From Caldimonas thermodepolymerans (GTDB taxonomy: Bacteria; Pseudomonadota; Gammaproteobacteria; Burkholderiales; Burkholderiaceae_C): 64,000 bases of DNA. Numbering within the stretch: position 1 is the stretch's first letter; each line of letters starts with the position of its first letter. Both the position numbers and the translations under genes were made by a program. The stretch is taken from the NCBI RefSeq assembly GCF_015476235.1, contig NZ_CP064338.1, positions 2,046,001-2,110,000 on the forward strand, written 5' to 3'. The notes under the pieces are model-generated. The model was not told the origin of the DNA. It saw only the letters and a list, made by a program, of their open reading frames with translations, and ran no database searches. Shown here in pieces: positions 16,899-28,375 of the stretch.

Positions 16899-17765
16899 AT
16901 GTTCGAGTTCAACGAGACCCTGGAACAGGCGCGCGAGCGCAACATCCGCGACGCGCTGATGGAGGACATCGGCCGCTGCGACTGGACCGCGCAGCTGGTG
17001 CCGCAAGGCCTGCGCGTCAAGGCGCGCGTGCTGGTGCGCGAGGAAGCCGTGCTGTGCGGCTGCGACTGGTTCGCCGGCTGCATCCGCGCCCTCGACCCTG
17101 AAGCGCGCATCGACTGGCACTACGCCGAAGGCGCGCTGATGCGACCCGACACGCTGGTGTGCCACATCGAGGCCGACAGCCGCGCCCTGCTGTCGGCCGA
17201 GCGGCCCGCGCTCAACTTCCTGCAGCTGCTGTCGGCCACCGCGACGGTCACGCGCCGCTACGTCGACGCGATCGCCGGCGCCTCGCCCAACCCGCGGGGC
17301 TGCCTGGTGCTGGACACGCGCAAGACCATCCCCGGCCTGCGCCTGGCGCAGAAGTACGCGGTGCGCGTCGGCGGCGGCGCCAACCAGCGCCTGGCGCTGT
17401 ACGACGGCATCCTGATCAAGGAAAACCACATCGCCGCGGCCGGCGGCGTGGCCCAGGCGTTGCGCAACGCGCAGGCGCTGGACTCGGGCGTGCCGATCCA
17501 GATCGAGGTGGAGACGCTGCAACAGCTGCGCGAGGCGCTCGACGCCGGTGCGACCAGCGTGCTGCTGGACAACTTCGACCTTGACCAGGTGCGCGAGGCC
17601 GTGGCCGTCAACGCCGGCCGGGCGCTGCTGGAAGTCTCCGGCGGCGTGGGCCTGGACCAGGTGCGGGCGATCGCCGCCACCGGCGTCGACCGCATCGCCA
17701 TCGGCCGCCTGACCAAGGACGTCAAGGCGGTCGACTACTCGATGCGCGTGCTCGGGCGGGTCTGA
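16899..17765 (+). CDS. nadC: Nicotinate-nucleotide pyrophosphorylase (carboxylating)
   Basis: A 288-residue enzyme that converts quinolinate and PRPP into nicotinate mononucleotide, CO2 and pyrophosphate. The substrate-binding residues are in DTRKTIPGLRLAQKYAVRVG and GILIKENHIAAAGG, and the C-terminal barrel strands read VSGGVGLDQVRAIAATGVD. Normal family length. It is in the nadA operon, 12 bp downstream. Confidence 0.95.
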   Translation: MFEFNETLEQARERNIRDALMEDIGRCDWTAQLVPQGLRVKARVLVREEAVLCGCDWFAGCIRALDPEARIDWHYAEGALMRPDTLVCHIEADSRALLSAERPALNFLQLLSATATVTRRYVDAIAGASPNPRGCLVLDTRKTIPGLRLAQKYAVRVGGGANQRLALYDGILIKENHIAAAGGVAQALRNAQALDSGVPIQIEVETLQQLREALDAGATSVLLDNFDLDQVREAVAVNAGRALLEVSGGVGLDQVRAIAATGVDRIAIGRLTKDVKAVDYSMRVLGRV

Positions 17766-17875
17766 GGCCGCGCCGGCGGAGCCGCCGCCATGGCGGCGGC
17801 CCCTCCCCCGCAAACCGGCGCTTGCCGGCGTGCCGCCGGTGCGGATACTGCGCCCGTGAGCCAGGAGGGTCCGCG

Positions 17876-18160
17876 ATGCACGCCGATTTCACGTCCATCC
17901 GCAACCACTACGAACGCCCGGTGCTGGAAGCCGTGGCCGCGATGGCGGCCCGCTACCCGTTCGTGCGCGACGACCAGCTGCCCGACGTGGCCTGCGTGGC
18001 GCTGAACCGGCTGCCGCCGCGTTACATCCGCCACGAGGTGGACCTGGCCTTCTACCTGACCGCCAAGGAGCACATCGAGATCGAGCGCTCCATCGAGGAG
18101 GCGGTCCGCTACGCGTTCGAGTTCGTCCAGGCCCGCACCGCGATGCGCGCCCGGACCTGA
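17876..18160 (+). CDS. ComFB-like small protein
   Basis: A 94-residue soluble protein. The segment PDVACVALNRLPPRYIRHE matches the ComFB (late competence development) family, in which ALNRLPPxY is the signature. The cysteine pair found in some members is absent. It starts at an ATG with AGGAGG 8 bases upstream, 110 bp after nadC, and converges with nadB with only a 4-bp gap. ComFB-like proteins from cyanobacteria have been reported as cyclic di-nucleotide receptors (from memory), so a c-di-GMP link is a reasonable hypothesis here, not a demonstrated function. Confidence 0.72.
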   Translation: MHADFTSIRNHYERPVLEAVAAMAARYPFVRDDQLPDVACVALNRLPPRYIRHEVDLAFYLTAKEHIEIERSIEEAVRYAFEFVQARTAMRART

Positions 18161-18164
18161 CCGC

Positions 18165-19802
18165 TCACATGCCGAGGAAGTTGGGCACCGGCGCGCCGTT
18201 GCCGCCGCGCCGCCCGGCCGGCCGCACCAGGATGGTCGGGAAGCTCGCCGGCAGGGTCTGCGGGAAGTCGCGGCTGTAGTGCAGGCCGCGGCTTTCGTGC
18301 CGCATCAGGGCCGAGCGCACGATCAGCTCGGCGCAGTCGACCAGGTTGCGCAGCTCCAGCAGGTCGCGGCTGACGCGGAAGTTGGCGTAGTAGTCGTCGA
18401 TCTCGGCGCGCAGCAGCTGGATGCGGTGCAGTGCCCGCTCCAGCCGCCGGGTGGTGCGCACGATGCCGACGTAGTTCCACATCAGCAGGCGCAGCTCGTC
18501 CCAGTTGTGCGAGATCACCACCTGCTCGTCGGCGTCCTCGACCTGGCTCTCGTCCCAGGCCGGCAGCGCGGGCGCCGGCTCGCTGCCGGCCGCCAGGATG
18601 TGCTCGGCCACCGTGCGGCCCAGCACCACGCACTCGAGCAGCGAGTTGCTCGCCAGCCGGTTCGCCCCGTGCAGCCCGGTGTAGCTGGTCTCGCCCACTG
18701 CATACAGCCCCGGCAGGTCGGCGCGGCCGTGCAGGTCGGTCACCACGCCACCGCAGGTGTAGTGCGCCGCGGGCACCACCGGGATGGGCTGGCGCGTGAT
18801 GTCGATGCCCAGCTTGAGGCAGCGCGCGTGGATGGTCGGGAAATGTTCCTTGAGGAAGTCCGCGCCCAGGTGCGTGGCATCCAGCCACACGTGGTCCAGG
18901 CCGTGCTTCTTCATCTCGAAGTCGATCGCGCGGGCGACGATGTCGCGCGGCGCCAGTTCGGCGCGCGGGTCGTGCGCGGGCATGAAGCGCTCGCCGTTGG
19001 GCAGCTTCAGGTGGGCGCCCTCGCCGCGCAACGCCTCGGTGATCAGGAAGCTGCGCTCCTGCGGGTGGTACAGGCAGGTCGGGTGGAACTGGATGAACTC
19101 CATGTTGCCGACCCGGCAGCCGGCGCGCCAGGCCATCGCGATGCCGTCGCCGGTGGAGGTGTCCGGGTTGCTGGTATAGCGGTAGACCTTGCCGACGCCG
19201 CCGGTGGCCAGCACCACCGCCGAGGCCGGCAGCGTCTCGACCCGGCCGTTGTCGATGTCCAGCGCATAGATGCCGTAGCAGCGTGGCGGCTCGTCGCGCT
19301 TGAGGTGGCGCGAGGTGATCAGGTCCACCGCCATCCAGCGCTCGCGCAGGTCGATGTTCGGATGCGCCTTGGCCTGCGCCAGCAGCACGTCGTGGATGGC
19401 CTTGCCGGTCGCGTCGGCCGCATGCGCGATGCGGCGCACCGCGTGGCCGCCCTCGCGGGTCAGGTGCAGGCCGAGCGGGCCGGACGGGTCCGGCGAGAAC
19501 TGCACGCCGCGCTGCACCAGCCATTCGATGGCCTGTGCGCTGTGCTCGGCGATGAAGCGGGCCGTCTGCTCGTCCACCAGGCCGGCGCCGGCGTCCTGCG
19601 TGTCACGCACATGGCTGTCGACGCTGTCGTCGCTGCCCAGCACGCCGACGATGCCCCCCTGCGCCCAGGCGGTGGCGGCCTCCTCGAGGTCACGCTTGGC
19701 CAGCACGATCACCGGCTGGCGATCGGCCAGGTGCAAGGCCACGGTCAACCCGGCCAGGCCGGCACCGACGATCACCACCGGGGCGGATGCAGTCGCTTGC
19801 AT
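18165..19802 (-). CDS. nadB: L-aspartate oxidase
   Basis: A 545-residue FAD enzyme that oxidises L-aspartate to iminoaspartate, the substrate of NadA. The N-terminal Rossmann motif is [18 protein letters not shown]. The succinate dehydrogenase-like flavoprotein core includes [28 protein letters not shown] and [16 protein letters not shown], then [20 protein letters not shown]. The C-terminal helical domain is present. The start at 19802 gives [11 protein letters not shown]. It is convergent with the ComFB-like gene and divergent from Roadblock-like protein 2. Confidence 0.95.
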   Translation of the reverse strand: MQATASAPVVIVGAGLAGLTVALHLADRQPVIVLAKRDLEEAATAWAQGGIVGVLGSDDSVDSHVRDTQDAGAGLVDEQTARFIAEHSAQAIEWLVQRGVQFSPDPSGPLGLHLTREGGHAVRRIAHAADATGKAIHDVLLAQAKAHPNIDLRERWMAVDLITSRHLKRDEPPRCYGIYALDIDNGRVETLPASAVVLATGGVGKVYRYTSNPDTSTGDGIAMAWRAGCRVGNMEFIQFHPTCLYHPQERSFLITEALRGEGAHLKLPNGERFMPAHDPRAELAPRDIVARAIDFEMKKHGLDHVWLDATHLGADFLKEHFPTIHARCLKLGIDITRQPIPVVPAAHYTCGGVVTDLHGRADLPGLYAVGETSYTGLHGANRLASNSLLECVVLGRTVAEHILAAGSEPAPALPAWDESQVEDADEQVVISHNWDELRLLMWNYVGIVRTTRRLERALHRIQLLRAEIDDYYANFRVSRDLLELRNLVDCAELIVRSALMRHESRGLHYSRDFPQTLPASFPTILVRPAGRRGGNGAPVPNFLGM

Positions 19803-19837
19803 GCGAGTCCTGTGTGTTACTGCGAAGTGAAGGATCG

Positions 19838-19843
19838 ATTCTA
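19838..19843 (-). promoter_or_regulatory. Candidate -10 of nadB
   Basis: TAGAAT on the minus strand, 36 bp upstream of the nadB start codon. No good -35 is visible at the expected distance, so this is tentative. Confidence 0.3.
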
Positions 19844-19979
19844 TCGACCGGGCCCCGGCGCAGCCGGCGCCCCGCCGCCTTGCCACGCCGCCGACCGGTT
19901 CGAAAACCGCACGAATGGGGGCCTTTTCCCCCTCAATTGGGGAGAGCACATCCGCGAAACGGATAGTTACACTGCCTCC

Positions 19980-21284
19980 ATGCTTCGAGAGATGTCGACC
20001 GTCATGCAAAAGCCACCCTTCCCGGCCGATCGGGGTTCGCGGGAGCGGGACGTGGCCCCCGAGTGGGCGCCGACGCGCCCGCTGGAAGGCCCTGCCACGG
20101 CCATCATGCACGGCGAGGCCGACGGGACCGGTTCCCACGACATCGGCCGGCCCGTCGGTGACAACGTGTGGGAACTGTTCGTGTCCTGCGACGCCGCCGA
20201 GGCGCTGCGCCTGCAGTTTTCCCACCGCGCCAGCCGCCACATCGCCCTGCACGACCTGGGTGACATCCACTCGCGACAGCTGCTGCGCCAGTTCGGCGCC
20301 TGGGGCTGCAGCCCGGTACAGCGGCTGGTGATCCGCCAGCAGGGCTACGGCACCACGCTGGCATCGATCGAATACGTCAGCTTCCTCGCCGAGGGTGGCG
20401 AAACCGTGCGCATCTACTCCACGGCGGTCGACAGCACCCCGGCGGCCCAGCAGGCGGTCGCGCGCGTGCTGCTGGAGATGAGCCAGGCCAGCATCGTGCT
20501 GCTCGGCGAGATGGGTGGCCAACACTGCGCCAACGCCCTGCGCTCGACGCTGCAGTACGTGCATGCGGCCGGCTGGACCTGCCCCAACCTGCTGGTGCTG
20601 CCGTTCGGCGCGCAGGCCGCCGCGGCGGCCGCCGCGCAATGCAACCAGGTGGTGCAGCGCCCCGGCCTGCTGCTGCGCGCCGCGCCCACCCCGGCGCGTC
20701 CGGCCGACGCCTGGAACTACATCCTCGGCTTCTGGCAGAAGAACCACATGCGCGGGCGCCTGGCGGCGCCGGCGAGGGCCGAGCGCAACGAGCTGCCCCC
20801 GCTGACGCTGGACCTGCCGCCGGCTCCTGGCAGCGGCACGCTGCCGGTCTCGGCCCCGATGCCCCTGCCCGCGGCCACCGCGCTGTCGACCGCCCCTGCG
20901 CCCGGCACGGGCCTGTCGGCCGCGCTGAGCACCTACCTGCGGCTGGTCTCGGGGCTGGCCGGCCTGCAGGCCTGCTGCATCTTCGACATCGACCAAGGCA
21001 CCGCGCTGGCCCACGCCGGCAGCACGCCGAGTGCCACCCAGCTCGCCCAGCAAGGCGCGGCGCTGTTTCGCGCCCAGCACCTGGCACGCCTGGCGATGAG
21101 CCTGGCCGAGCCGACGCAGGAAATGCTGCTGTCGTCGGAGCGCCACCACCAGGTGGTGCGCCCGCTGCCGGGCGACCGGCGCCTGGCGCTGCACTGCGTC
21201 TTCGAGCGCAGCAAGACCAACCAGTCGCTGATCCGTTTCCAGCTGCAGAAGCTGGACGCCTGGCTCAAGCGCCAGCCGGCCTGA
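19980..21284 (+). CDS. Roadblock/LC7-like two-domain protein 2
   Basis: A paralogue of the protein at 14369-15652, 434 residues from the first ATG; ATGs at 19992 and 20004 are alternatives, since no strong ribosome binding site marks any of them. The shared N-terminal domain has [20 protein letters not shown] (112-131), [11 protein letters not shown] (200-210) and [15 protein letters not shown] (243-257). A long Pro/Ala linker (about 275-310) leads to a C-terminal Roadblock-like domain ([19 protein letters not shown], then [18 protein letters not shown]). The two proteins align in the same order over both domains but are diverged. Inverted repeats (ggggg/ccccc and cccc/gggg) lie upstream at about 19915-19942. 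It is divergent from nadB. The function is unknown. Confidence 0.68.
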   Translation: MLREMSTVMQKPPFPADRGSRERDVAPEWAPTRPLEGPATAIMHGEADGTGSHDIGRPVGDNVWELFVSCDAAEALRLQFSHRASRHIALHDLGDIHSRQLLRQFGAWGCSPVQRLVIRQQGYGTTLASIEYVSFLAEGGETVRIYSTAVDSTPAAQQAVARVLLEMSQASIVLLGEMGGQHCANALRSTLQYVHAAGWTCPNLLVLPFGAQAAAAAAAQCNQVVQRPGLLLRAAPTPARPADAWNYILGFWQKNHMRGRLAAPARAERNELPPLTLDLPPAPGSGTLPVSAPMPLPAATALSTAPAPGTGLSAALSTYLRLVSGLAGLQACCIFDIDQGTALAHAGSTPSATQLAQQGAALFRAQHLARLAMSLAEPTQEMLLSSERHHQVVRPLPGDRRLALHCVFERSKTNQSLIRFQLQKLDAWLKRQPA

Positions 21285-21300
21285 GCCCCGCCCCACAGGA

Positions 21301-21335
21301 AAACGGCCCCGGGGCACCAGGCACCGGGGCCGTTT
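21301..21335. terminator. Bidirectional hairpin between Roadblock-like gene 2 and clpB
   Basis: A perfect 12-bp stem, aaacggccccgg / ccggggccgttt, encloses an 11-base loop between the two convergent genes. The T-runs are short (ttt) on each side, so it is a plausible but GC-driven terminator serving both strands. Confidence 0.6.
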
Positions 21336-21350
21336 CGCATCGGGCGTCGG

Positions 21351-23954
<2,604 letters not shown>

Positions 23955-23978
23955 GGGAAATCCTCCGAACTGCGAAGG

Positions 23979-24006
23979 AAATGAGGCGGACCCGGCGCAT
24001 TTCAAG
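23979..24006 (-). promoter_or_regulatory. Sigma-32 (heat-shock) promoter of clpB
   Basis: On the minus strand CTTGAAA (24000-24006) is followed after 13 bp by CCTCATTT (23979-23986). The sigma-32 consensus is CTTGAAA, 11-16 bp, then CCCCATnT, so the -35 is exact and the -10 differs at one informative base. It ends 24 bp before the clpB start codon. Confidence 0.85.
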
Positions 24007-24053
24007 TGCAAGCCACGTGCCGCGGCCTGCGCTGCATCAAACCGGCGCGACCG

Positions 24054-24440
24054 TCAGGACAGCAGCAGCCGCATCGCCCGCACGCCCAGCGCCGCACAAC
24101 CCAGCGCCCCGAGCACGTGCGCCAGCGCGTGGGCGGCGGCGAGTGCCCATTGTTGCTTCTCGAGCAGCTGCAGGGATTCGGCCGAGAACGCGGAGAAGGT
24201 CGTCAGCCCGCCCAGGAAGCCGGTCACGAACAGCAGCCGCCAGAACTCGTCCGGCCAGCGGCTGAAGCCCACCAGCGCCGCGCCGATCAGCAGCCCGCCG
24301 ACGCAGTTGACCAGCAGGGTGCCCATCGGGAAGCCGGCCCCGCTGCCGTTGAGCCACAGGCCCGCCAGCCAGCGCAGCACCGCGCCGAGCGCCGCACCGG
24401 CGCCCACGGCCACGGCATGAACCAGCGTCAGCTGGGCCAT
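24054..24440 (-). CDS. crcB: Fluoride channel CrcB/FluC
   Basis: A 128-residue inner-membrane protein with four hydrophobic helices that exports fluoride as a dual-topology dimer. The signatures are GTLLVNCVGGLLIGAALVG and GFLGGLTTFSAFSAE, the latter holding the Phe-box and central sodium-site residues. Its start codon overlaps the moaE stop by one base, so it is translated with the molybdopterin genes. No fluoride riboswitch is seen directly upstream, since there is no intergenic space. Confidence 0.92.
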   Translation of the reverse strand: MAQLTLVHAVAVGAGAALGAVLRWLAGLWLNGSGAGFPMGTLLVNCVGGLLIGAALVGFSRWPDEFWRLLFVTGFLGGLTTFSAFSAESLQLLEKQQWALAAAHALAHVLGALGCAALGVRAMRLLLS

Positions 24441-24931
24441 CAGCCTTGCCCGGCGCCGGCGTTGTCGGCCCGGATGCCCCAGCGCGCCAGCGCGGCGTCG
24501 TCGCTGCTGCGGGCATCGACCCAGCGCGCCCCGTCGGGCGTGTGTTCCTTCTTCCAGAACGGCGCCTGGGTCTTGAGGTAGTCCATCAGGAACTCGCAGG
24601 CCTGGAAGGCATCGCCCCGGTGGGCGGAGGTCACCGCCACCAGCACGATCTGGTCGCCCGGCAGCAGCGGGCCGACGCGGTGGATCACGCGCACGCCGCG
24701 GATGCGGAAGCGCCGCTGCGCCTCGTCGATCATCGCCTCGATGGACTTCTCGGTCATGCCCGGGTAGTGCTCCAGCTCCATGCGCTGGACCCCCTGGCCG
24801 TCGCTGACGTCACGCACGGTGCCGACGAACGTGGCCACCGCGCCGACGCCGGCATCGCCCTGGCGCAGCCGCGCCACCTCGGTCGACAGGTCGAAGTCCT
24901 CGGCCTGGATGCTCACGCGCGGCGTGCCCAT
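24440..24931 (-). CDS. moaE: Molybdopterin synthase catalytic subunit
   Basis: A 163-residue subunit that transfers sulfur from thiocarboxylated MoaD to precursor Z to make molybdopterin. The MoaE landmarks are ATFVGTVRDVSDGQGV, LEHYPGMTEKSI, RVGPLLPGDQIVLVAVTSAHR and the active-site Lys region TQAPFWKKEH. It follows moaD with a 3-bp gap. The C-terminus is slightly extended relative to E. coli MoaE. Confidence 0.95.
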   Translation of the reverse strand: MGTPRVSIQAEDFDLSTEVARLRQGDAGVGAVATFVGTVRDVSDGQGVQRMELEHYPGMTEKSIEAMIDEAQRRFRIRGVRVIHRVGPLLPGDQIVLVAVTSAHRGDAFQACEFLMDYLKTQAPFWKKEHTPDGARWVDARSSDDAALARWGIRADNAGAGQG

Positions 24932-24934
24932 GGT

Positions 24935-25186
24935 TCAGCCTCCGGTGACCGGCGGGAAGAACGCCACCTCGGCGTCGGCCGTGACGACGGCCGCTTCGTC
25001 GCACAGCGCCTGGTTCAGCGCCATGCGCAGCGCCTTGCCACGCGCCAGCGCCTCGCCGTGCGCCGGCGAGCGCGCGATCAGCAGCTCGCGCAGCGCGCCC
25101 ACGGTCGCCCCCTCGGCCAGCTCGACCGTCTCGCCCGGGCCCAGGGCCTCGCGGATCGAGGCGAAGTACTTCACCGACACCTTCAT
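24935..25186 (-). CDS. moaD: Molybdopterin synthase sulfur-carrier subunit
   Basis: An 83-residue ubiquitin-fold protein that ends in Gly-Gly (FFPPVTGG), the tail that is adenylated and thiocarboxylated. The ATG at 25186 overlaps the moeA stop in an ATGA arrangement, which favours it over the in-frame GTG at 25195. It is directly upstream of its partner moaE. Confidence 0.93.
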   Translation of the reverse strand: MKVSVKYFASIREALGPGETVELAEGATVGALRELLIARSPAHGEALARGKALRMALNQALCDEAAVVTADAEVAFFPPVTGG

Positions 25187-26379
25187 TGCATCCACTCCGC
25201 AAACGGGATGAAGCGCACCACGTCACCCGCGGCGACGGTCTGGCCCGGCGGGTTGTCGACCACGCCGTCGGCCCACACCGTGGACGTCAGCACGCCCGAG
25301 CTCTGGTTCGGGAACAGCTCGACGCGGCCGTCCGCGGTGCGGCGCACGCGCAGGAACTCGCGGCGCTTGTCCGCCTTGGGCCAGTCGAAGGCCGCCGGCA
25401 CCGCCCAGGGCCGCGGCATCGCCGGGTCGGCCCCCTGCAGCGCCAGCAGGAACGGCCGCACCGCGAGCAGGAAGGTGATGAAGCTGGACACCGGGTTGCC
25501 CGGCAGCCCGATGAACCAGGCCTCGCGCACCCGGCCGAAGGCCAGCGGCTTGCCCGGCTTGATCGCGATCTGCCAGAGGTCCAGCTGCCCTTCGGCCTGC
25601 ACCGCCGGCTTGATGTGGTCTTCCTCGCCGACCGACACCCCGCCCGAGGTCAGGATCAGGTCGTGCCCGGCCGCGGCGCTGCGCAGCGCCTCGCGCGTGG
25701 CCTCCAGCGTGTCGGGCACGATGCCGAGGTCGGTGCACTCGCAGCCGAACTGGGCCAGCAACGCCCGCAGCGTGTAGCGGTTGGAGTTGTAGATCGCGCC
25801 GGGGCGCAGCGGCTCGCCGGGCATGACCAGCTCGTCGCCGGTCGAGAACAGCGCCACGCGGGGACGCCGCACCACCGCGACGCTCGCGGCCCCCACCGTG
25901 GCCGCCAGGCCGATGTCCTGCGGCTTGAGGCGCCTGCCGCGCGCCAGCACCACGCTGCCGCGGCGCACGTCCTCGCCCTGCTCGCGGATCCACTGCCGCG
26001 GCTGCGGCACCGCGTGGATGCGCACCCGGCCGCCCTCGAGCGCCTCGCACTGCTCCTGCATCACGATGGCATCCGCCCCCTCCGGCACCGGCGCGCCGGT
26101 GAAGATGCGCGCGGCGGTGCCGGGTTGCAGCACCGTGCCGACCTGCCCTGCGGCAATGCGCTGCGCCACCTGCAGCTCGGTGCCCGCGGCCGGCACGTCG
26201 GCCACGCGCACGGCATAGCCGTCCATGGAACTGTTGGCCAGCGGCGGCACGTCCAGCGGGGACACCAGGTCCTCCGCCAGCACGCGCCCCAGCGCTTCGG
26301 CCGTGGGCAGGCGCTCCTGTTCGGTGAACGGTCGGACGCCCGAGAGCAGGCGCTCGAGCGCCTCCTCCAGGCTCAGCAT
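25183..26379 (-). CDS. moeA: Molybdopterin molybdenumtransferase
   Basis: A 398-residue enzyme that inserts molybdate into adenylylated molybdopterin. The family features are SSMDGYAVR, RIFTGAPVPEGADAIV, RVALFSTGDEL, ILTSGGVSVGEED and IGLPGNPVSSFITF. The start at 26379 (MLSLEEALERLL) matches the family N-terminus and lies 4 bp after mobB; an in-frame ATG at 26406 would overlap mobB by 23 bp. It overlaps moaD at the stop. Confidence 0.95.
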   Translation of the reverse strand: MLSLEEALERLLSGVRPFTEQERLPTAEALGRVLAEDLVSPLDVPPLANSSMDGYAVRVADVPAAGTELQVAQRIAAGQVGTVLQPGTAARIFTGAPVPEGADAIVMQEQCEALEGGRVRIHAVPQPRQWIREQGEDVRRGSVVLARGRRLKPQDIGLAATVGAASVAVVRRPRVALFSTGDELVMPGEPLRPGAIYNSNRYTLRALLAQFGCECTDLGIVPDTLEATREALRSAAAGHDLILTSGGVSVGEEDHIKPAVQAEGQLDLWQIAIKPGKPLAFGRVREAWFIGLPGNPVSSFITFLLAVRPFLLALQGADPAMPRPWAVPAAFDWPKADKRREFLRVRRTADGRVELFPNQSSGVLTSTVWADGVVDNPPGQTVAAGDVVRFIPFAEWMQ

Positions 26380-26383
26380 CGGG

Positions 26384-26908
26384 CTACGGGATGTACTGGT
26401 ACTCATAGCGGGACGCATTCTCCAGCAGATACGCGGCGACCGCATCGATGTCATTGAGATCCAGCACCGGGCGCAGTGTCGGCTCGGGCAGGCGATCGGG
26501 CTGGTCCGTGGCGATCGCGAAGATGAACGGGTCGTCGACGTAGTGCGCGCGCTCGCCCGTGACGGGGCGCCACACCTCGATCTTGCCGATGTCGGCGTGC
26601 TTGTAGCCCTCGACGAACACCCAGTCCGCGTCCACCAGCTCGGCGATCAGCTGGTGGACGGAGGGCTCGCACTCGACCTCGAACTCGCGGATCTTCGCCA
26701 GGCGCCGCGCGGAGGCCACCACCACCTCGAAGGCGCCGGCCTGGCGGTGCCGCCAGGAATCCTTGCCCTCATGGTCGATGTCGAACTTGTGATGCGCGTG
26801 CTTGACGACCGAAACCCGCAGCCCCTCGCGCCGGAAGCGCCCGATGAGCTGCTCGATCAACGTGGTCTTGCCCGACCCCGAATAACCACAGAAACCAACG
26901 ACCTTCAT
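26384..26908 (-). CDS. mobB: Molybdopterin-guanine dinucleotide biosynthesis adaptor MobB
   Basis: A 174-residue P-loop GTP-binding protein with GYSGSGKTTLIEQLI at the N-terminus, then VVKHAHHKFDIDHEGKDSWR, typical of MobB, and a Walker B-like strand DADWVFVEGYKH. It assists MobA in attaching GMP to molybdopterin; mobA is not in this window. It heads the mobB-moeA-moaD-moaE-crcB gene run and lies 34 bp after thrC. Confidence 0.93.
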   Translation of the reverse strand: MKVVGFCGYSGSGKTTLIEQLIGRFRREGLRVSVVKHAHHKFDIDHEGKDSWRHRQAGAFEVVVASARRLAKIREFEVECEPSVHQLIAELVDADWVFVEGYKHADIGKIEVWRPVTGERAHYVDDPFIFAIATDQPDRLPEPTLRPVLDLNDIDAVAAYLLENASRYEYQYIP

Positions 26909-26942
26909 TGAACTGCCTTGAACTGCCGATCCTTGATGCGGA

Positions 26943-28349
26943 TCAGCAATTCTGCGCGATATAGTCCTTCACCGCCTGCACCGACGGAGGAACCACCGTG
27001 AAACGCTTGGGCAGATCCTCGATGCCCTGCAGCGCGGCCGGGCGCTCCGGCTCGCGGCCCAGCGCCTCGCGGATCGTCGCGGCGAACTTGACCGGCAGCG
27101 CGGTTTCCAGCACCAGCGTGGTCACGCCCGGCTCCAGCCACTGGCGCGCGACCTTCAGGCCGTCCGCGGTGTGGGTGTCGATCATCGTGCCGCAGCGCTC
27201 CCAGGTGTCACGGATCGTCGCCAGGCGGTCGGCATGGGTGCTCTTGCCCGAGACGAAGCCGTAGTCCGCCACGCGGGCGAACTCCTGCGGCTGCAGCTGG
27301 AACGAGCCGCGCTGCTCCACGTCCTCGGCGAACAGCTGGCGCGTGCGCGCCGCGTCGCGGCCCAGCAGGTCGAACACGAAGCGCTCGAAGTTCGAGGCCT
27401 TCGAGATGTCCATCGAGGGGCTGGAGGTCTCGTGCGTCTCCGCGCTCTTGCGCACGCGGTAGACCCCGGTGCGGAAGAACTCGTCCAGCACGTCGTTCTC
27501 GTTGGTGGCCAGCACCAGGCGCCGGATCGGCAGGCCCATCATGCGCGCGACGTGGCCGGCGCAGATGTTGCCGAAGTTGCCCGAGGGCACCGCGAAGCTG
27601 ACCTGCTCGTCGTTGCTCTTGGTGGCCTGGAAGTAGCCGGCGAAGTAGTACACCACCTGCGCGACTAGGCGCGCCCAGTTGATCGAGTTGACCGTGCCGA
27701 TGCGGTAGCGGCGCTTGAACTCCAGGTCGTTCGAGACCGCCTTGACGATGTCCTGGCAGTCGTCGAACACGCCCTGCACCGCCAGGTTGTGGATGTTCTC
27801 GTCCTGCAGGCTGTACATCTGCGCCTGCTGGAACGGGCTCATGCGGCCGTAGGGCGAGAGCATGAACACCCGCACGCCCTGCTTGCCGCGCATCGCGTAC
27901 TCGGCCGCGCTGCCCGTGTCACCGGAGGTGGCGCCCAGGATGTTGAGTTGCTCGCCGCGGCGGGCCAGCTCGTACTCGAACAGGTTGCCCAGCAGCTGCA
28001 TCGCCATGTCCTTGAACGCCAGCGTCGGACCGTTGGACAGGGCTTCCAGGCACAGCCCCGGCTCCAGGGGCTTGAGCGGCACGATCGCGTCGGTGCCGAA
28101 CACCGTGCGGTTGTAGGTGCGCTGCAGGATGTCGCGCAGGTCCGCCGCCGGGATGTCGTCGATGTAGAGCGACAACACTTCGAAGGCCAGCTCGGCGTAC
28201 GACAGGCCGCGCCAGCGCGCCAGCGTCGCGGCATCGACCTGGGGATACTCGACCGGCAGGTACAGGCCGCCGTCCGGGGCCAGGCCTTCGAGCAGGATTT
28301 CGGAGAAGCCGCGGGGCGTGCGGTCGCCACGGGTGCTGATGTACTTCAC
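26943..28349 (-). CDS. thrC: Threonine synthase
   Basis: A 468-residue PLP enzyme that converts O-phosphohomoserine to threonine. The N-terminus MKYISTRG is that of the long (type 2) threonine synthases, the PLP lysine is in PTLAFKDMAMQ, and the phosphate-binding loop is ATSGDTGSAA. It follows hom after 26 bp in the same direction. Confidence 0.96.
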   Translation of the reverse strand: MKYISTRGDRTPRGFSEILLEGLAPDGGLYLPVEYPQVDAATLARWRGLSYAELAFEVLSLYIDDIPAADLRDILQRTYNRTVFGTDAIVPLKPLEPGLCLEALSNGPTLAFKDMAMQLLGNLFEYELARRGEQLNILGATSGDTGSAAEYAMRGKQGVRVFMLSPYGRMSPFQQAQMYSLQDENIHNLAVQGVFDDCQDIVKAVSNDLEFKRRYRIGTVNSINWARLVAQVVYYFAGYFQATKSNDEQVSFAVPSGNFGNICAGHVARMMGLPIRRLVLATNENDVLDEFFRTGVYRVRKSAETHETSSPSMDISKASNFERFVFDLLGRDAARTRQLFAEDVEQRGSFQLQPQEFARVADYGFVSGKSTHADRLATIRDTWERCGTMIDTHTADGLKVARQWLEPGVTTLVLETALPVKFAATIREALGREPERPAALQGIEDLPKRFTVVPPSVQAVKDYIAQNC

Positions 28350-28375
28350 TTGGAACTCCGTTCAGACCGACGCGT

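Noticed and set aside
18165-21317. Minus-strand open frame of 1050 codons fusing nadB with upstream sequence
   Set aside because: Only the last 545 codons are NadB. The upstream part is antisense to the Roadblock-like gene 2 and has no recognisable domain; it is open because stop codons are rare in GC-rich DNA.
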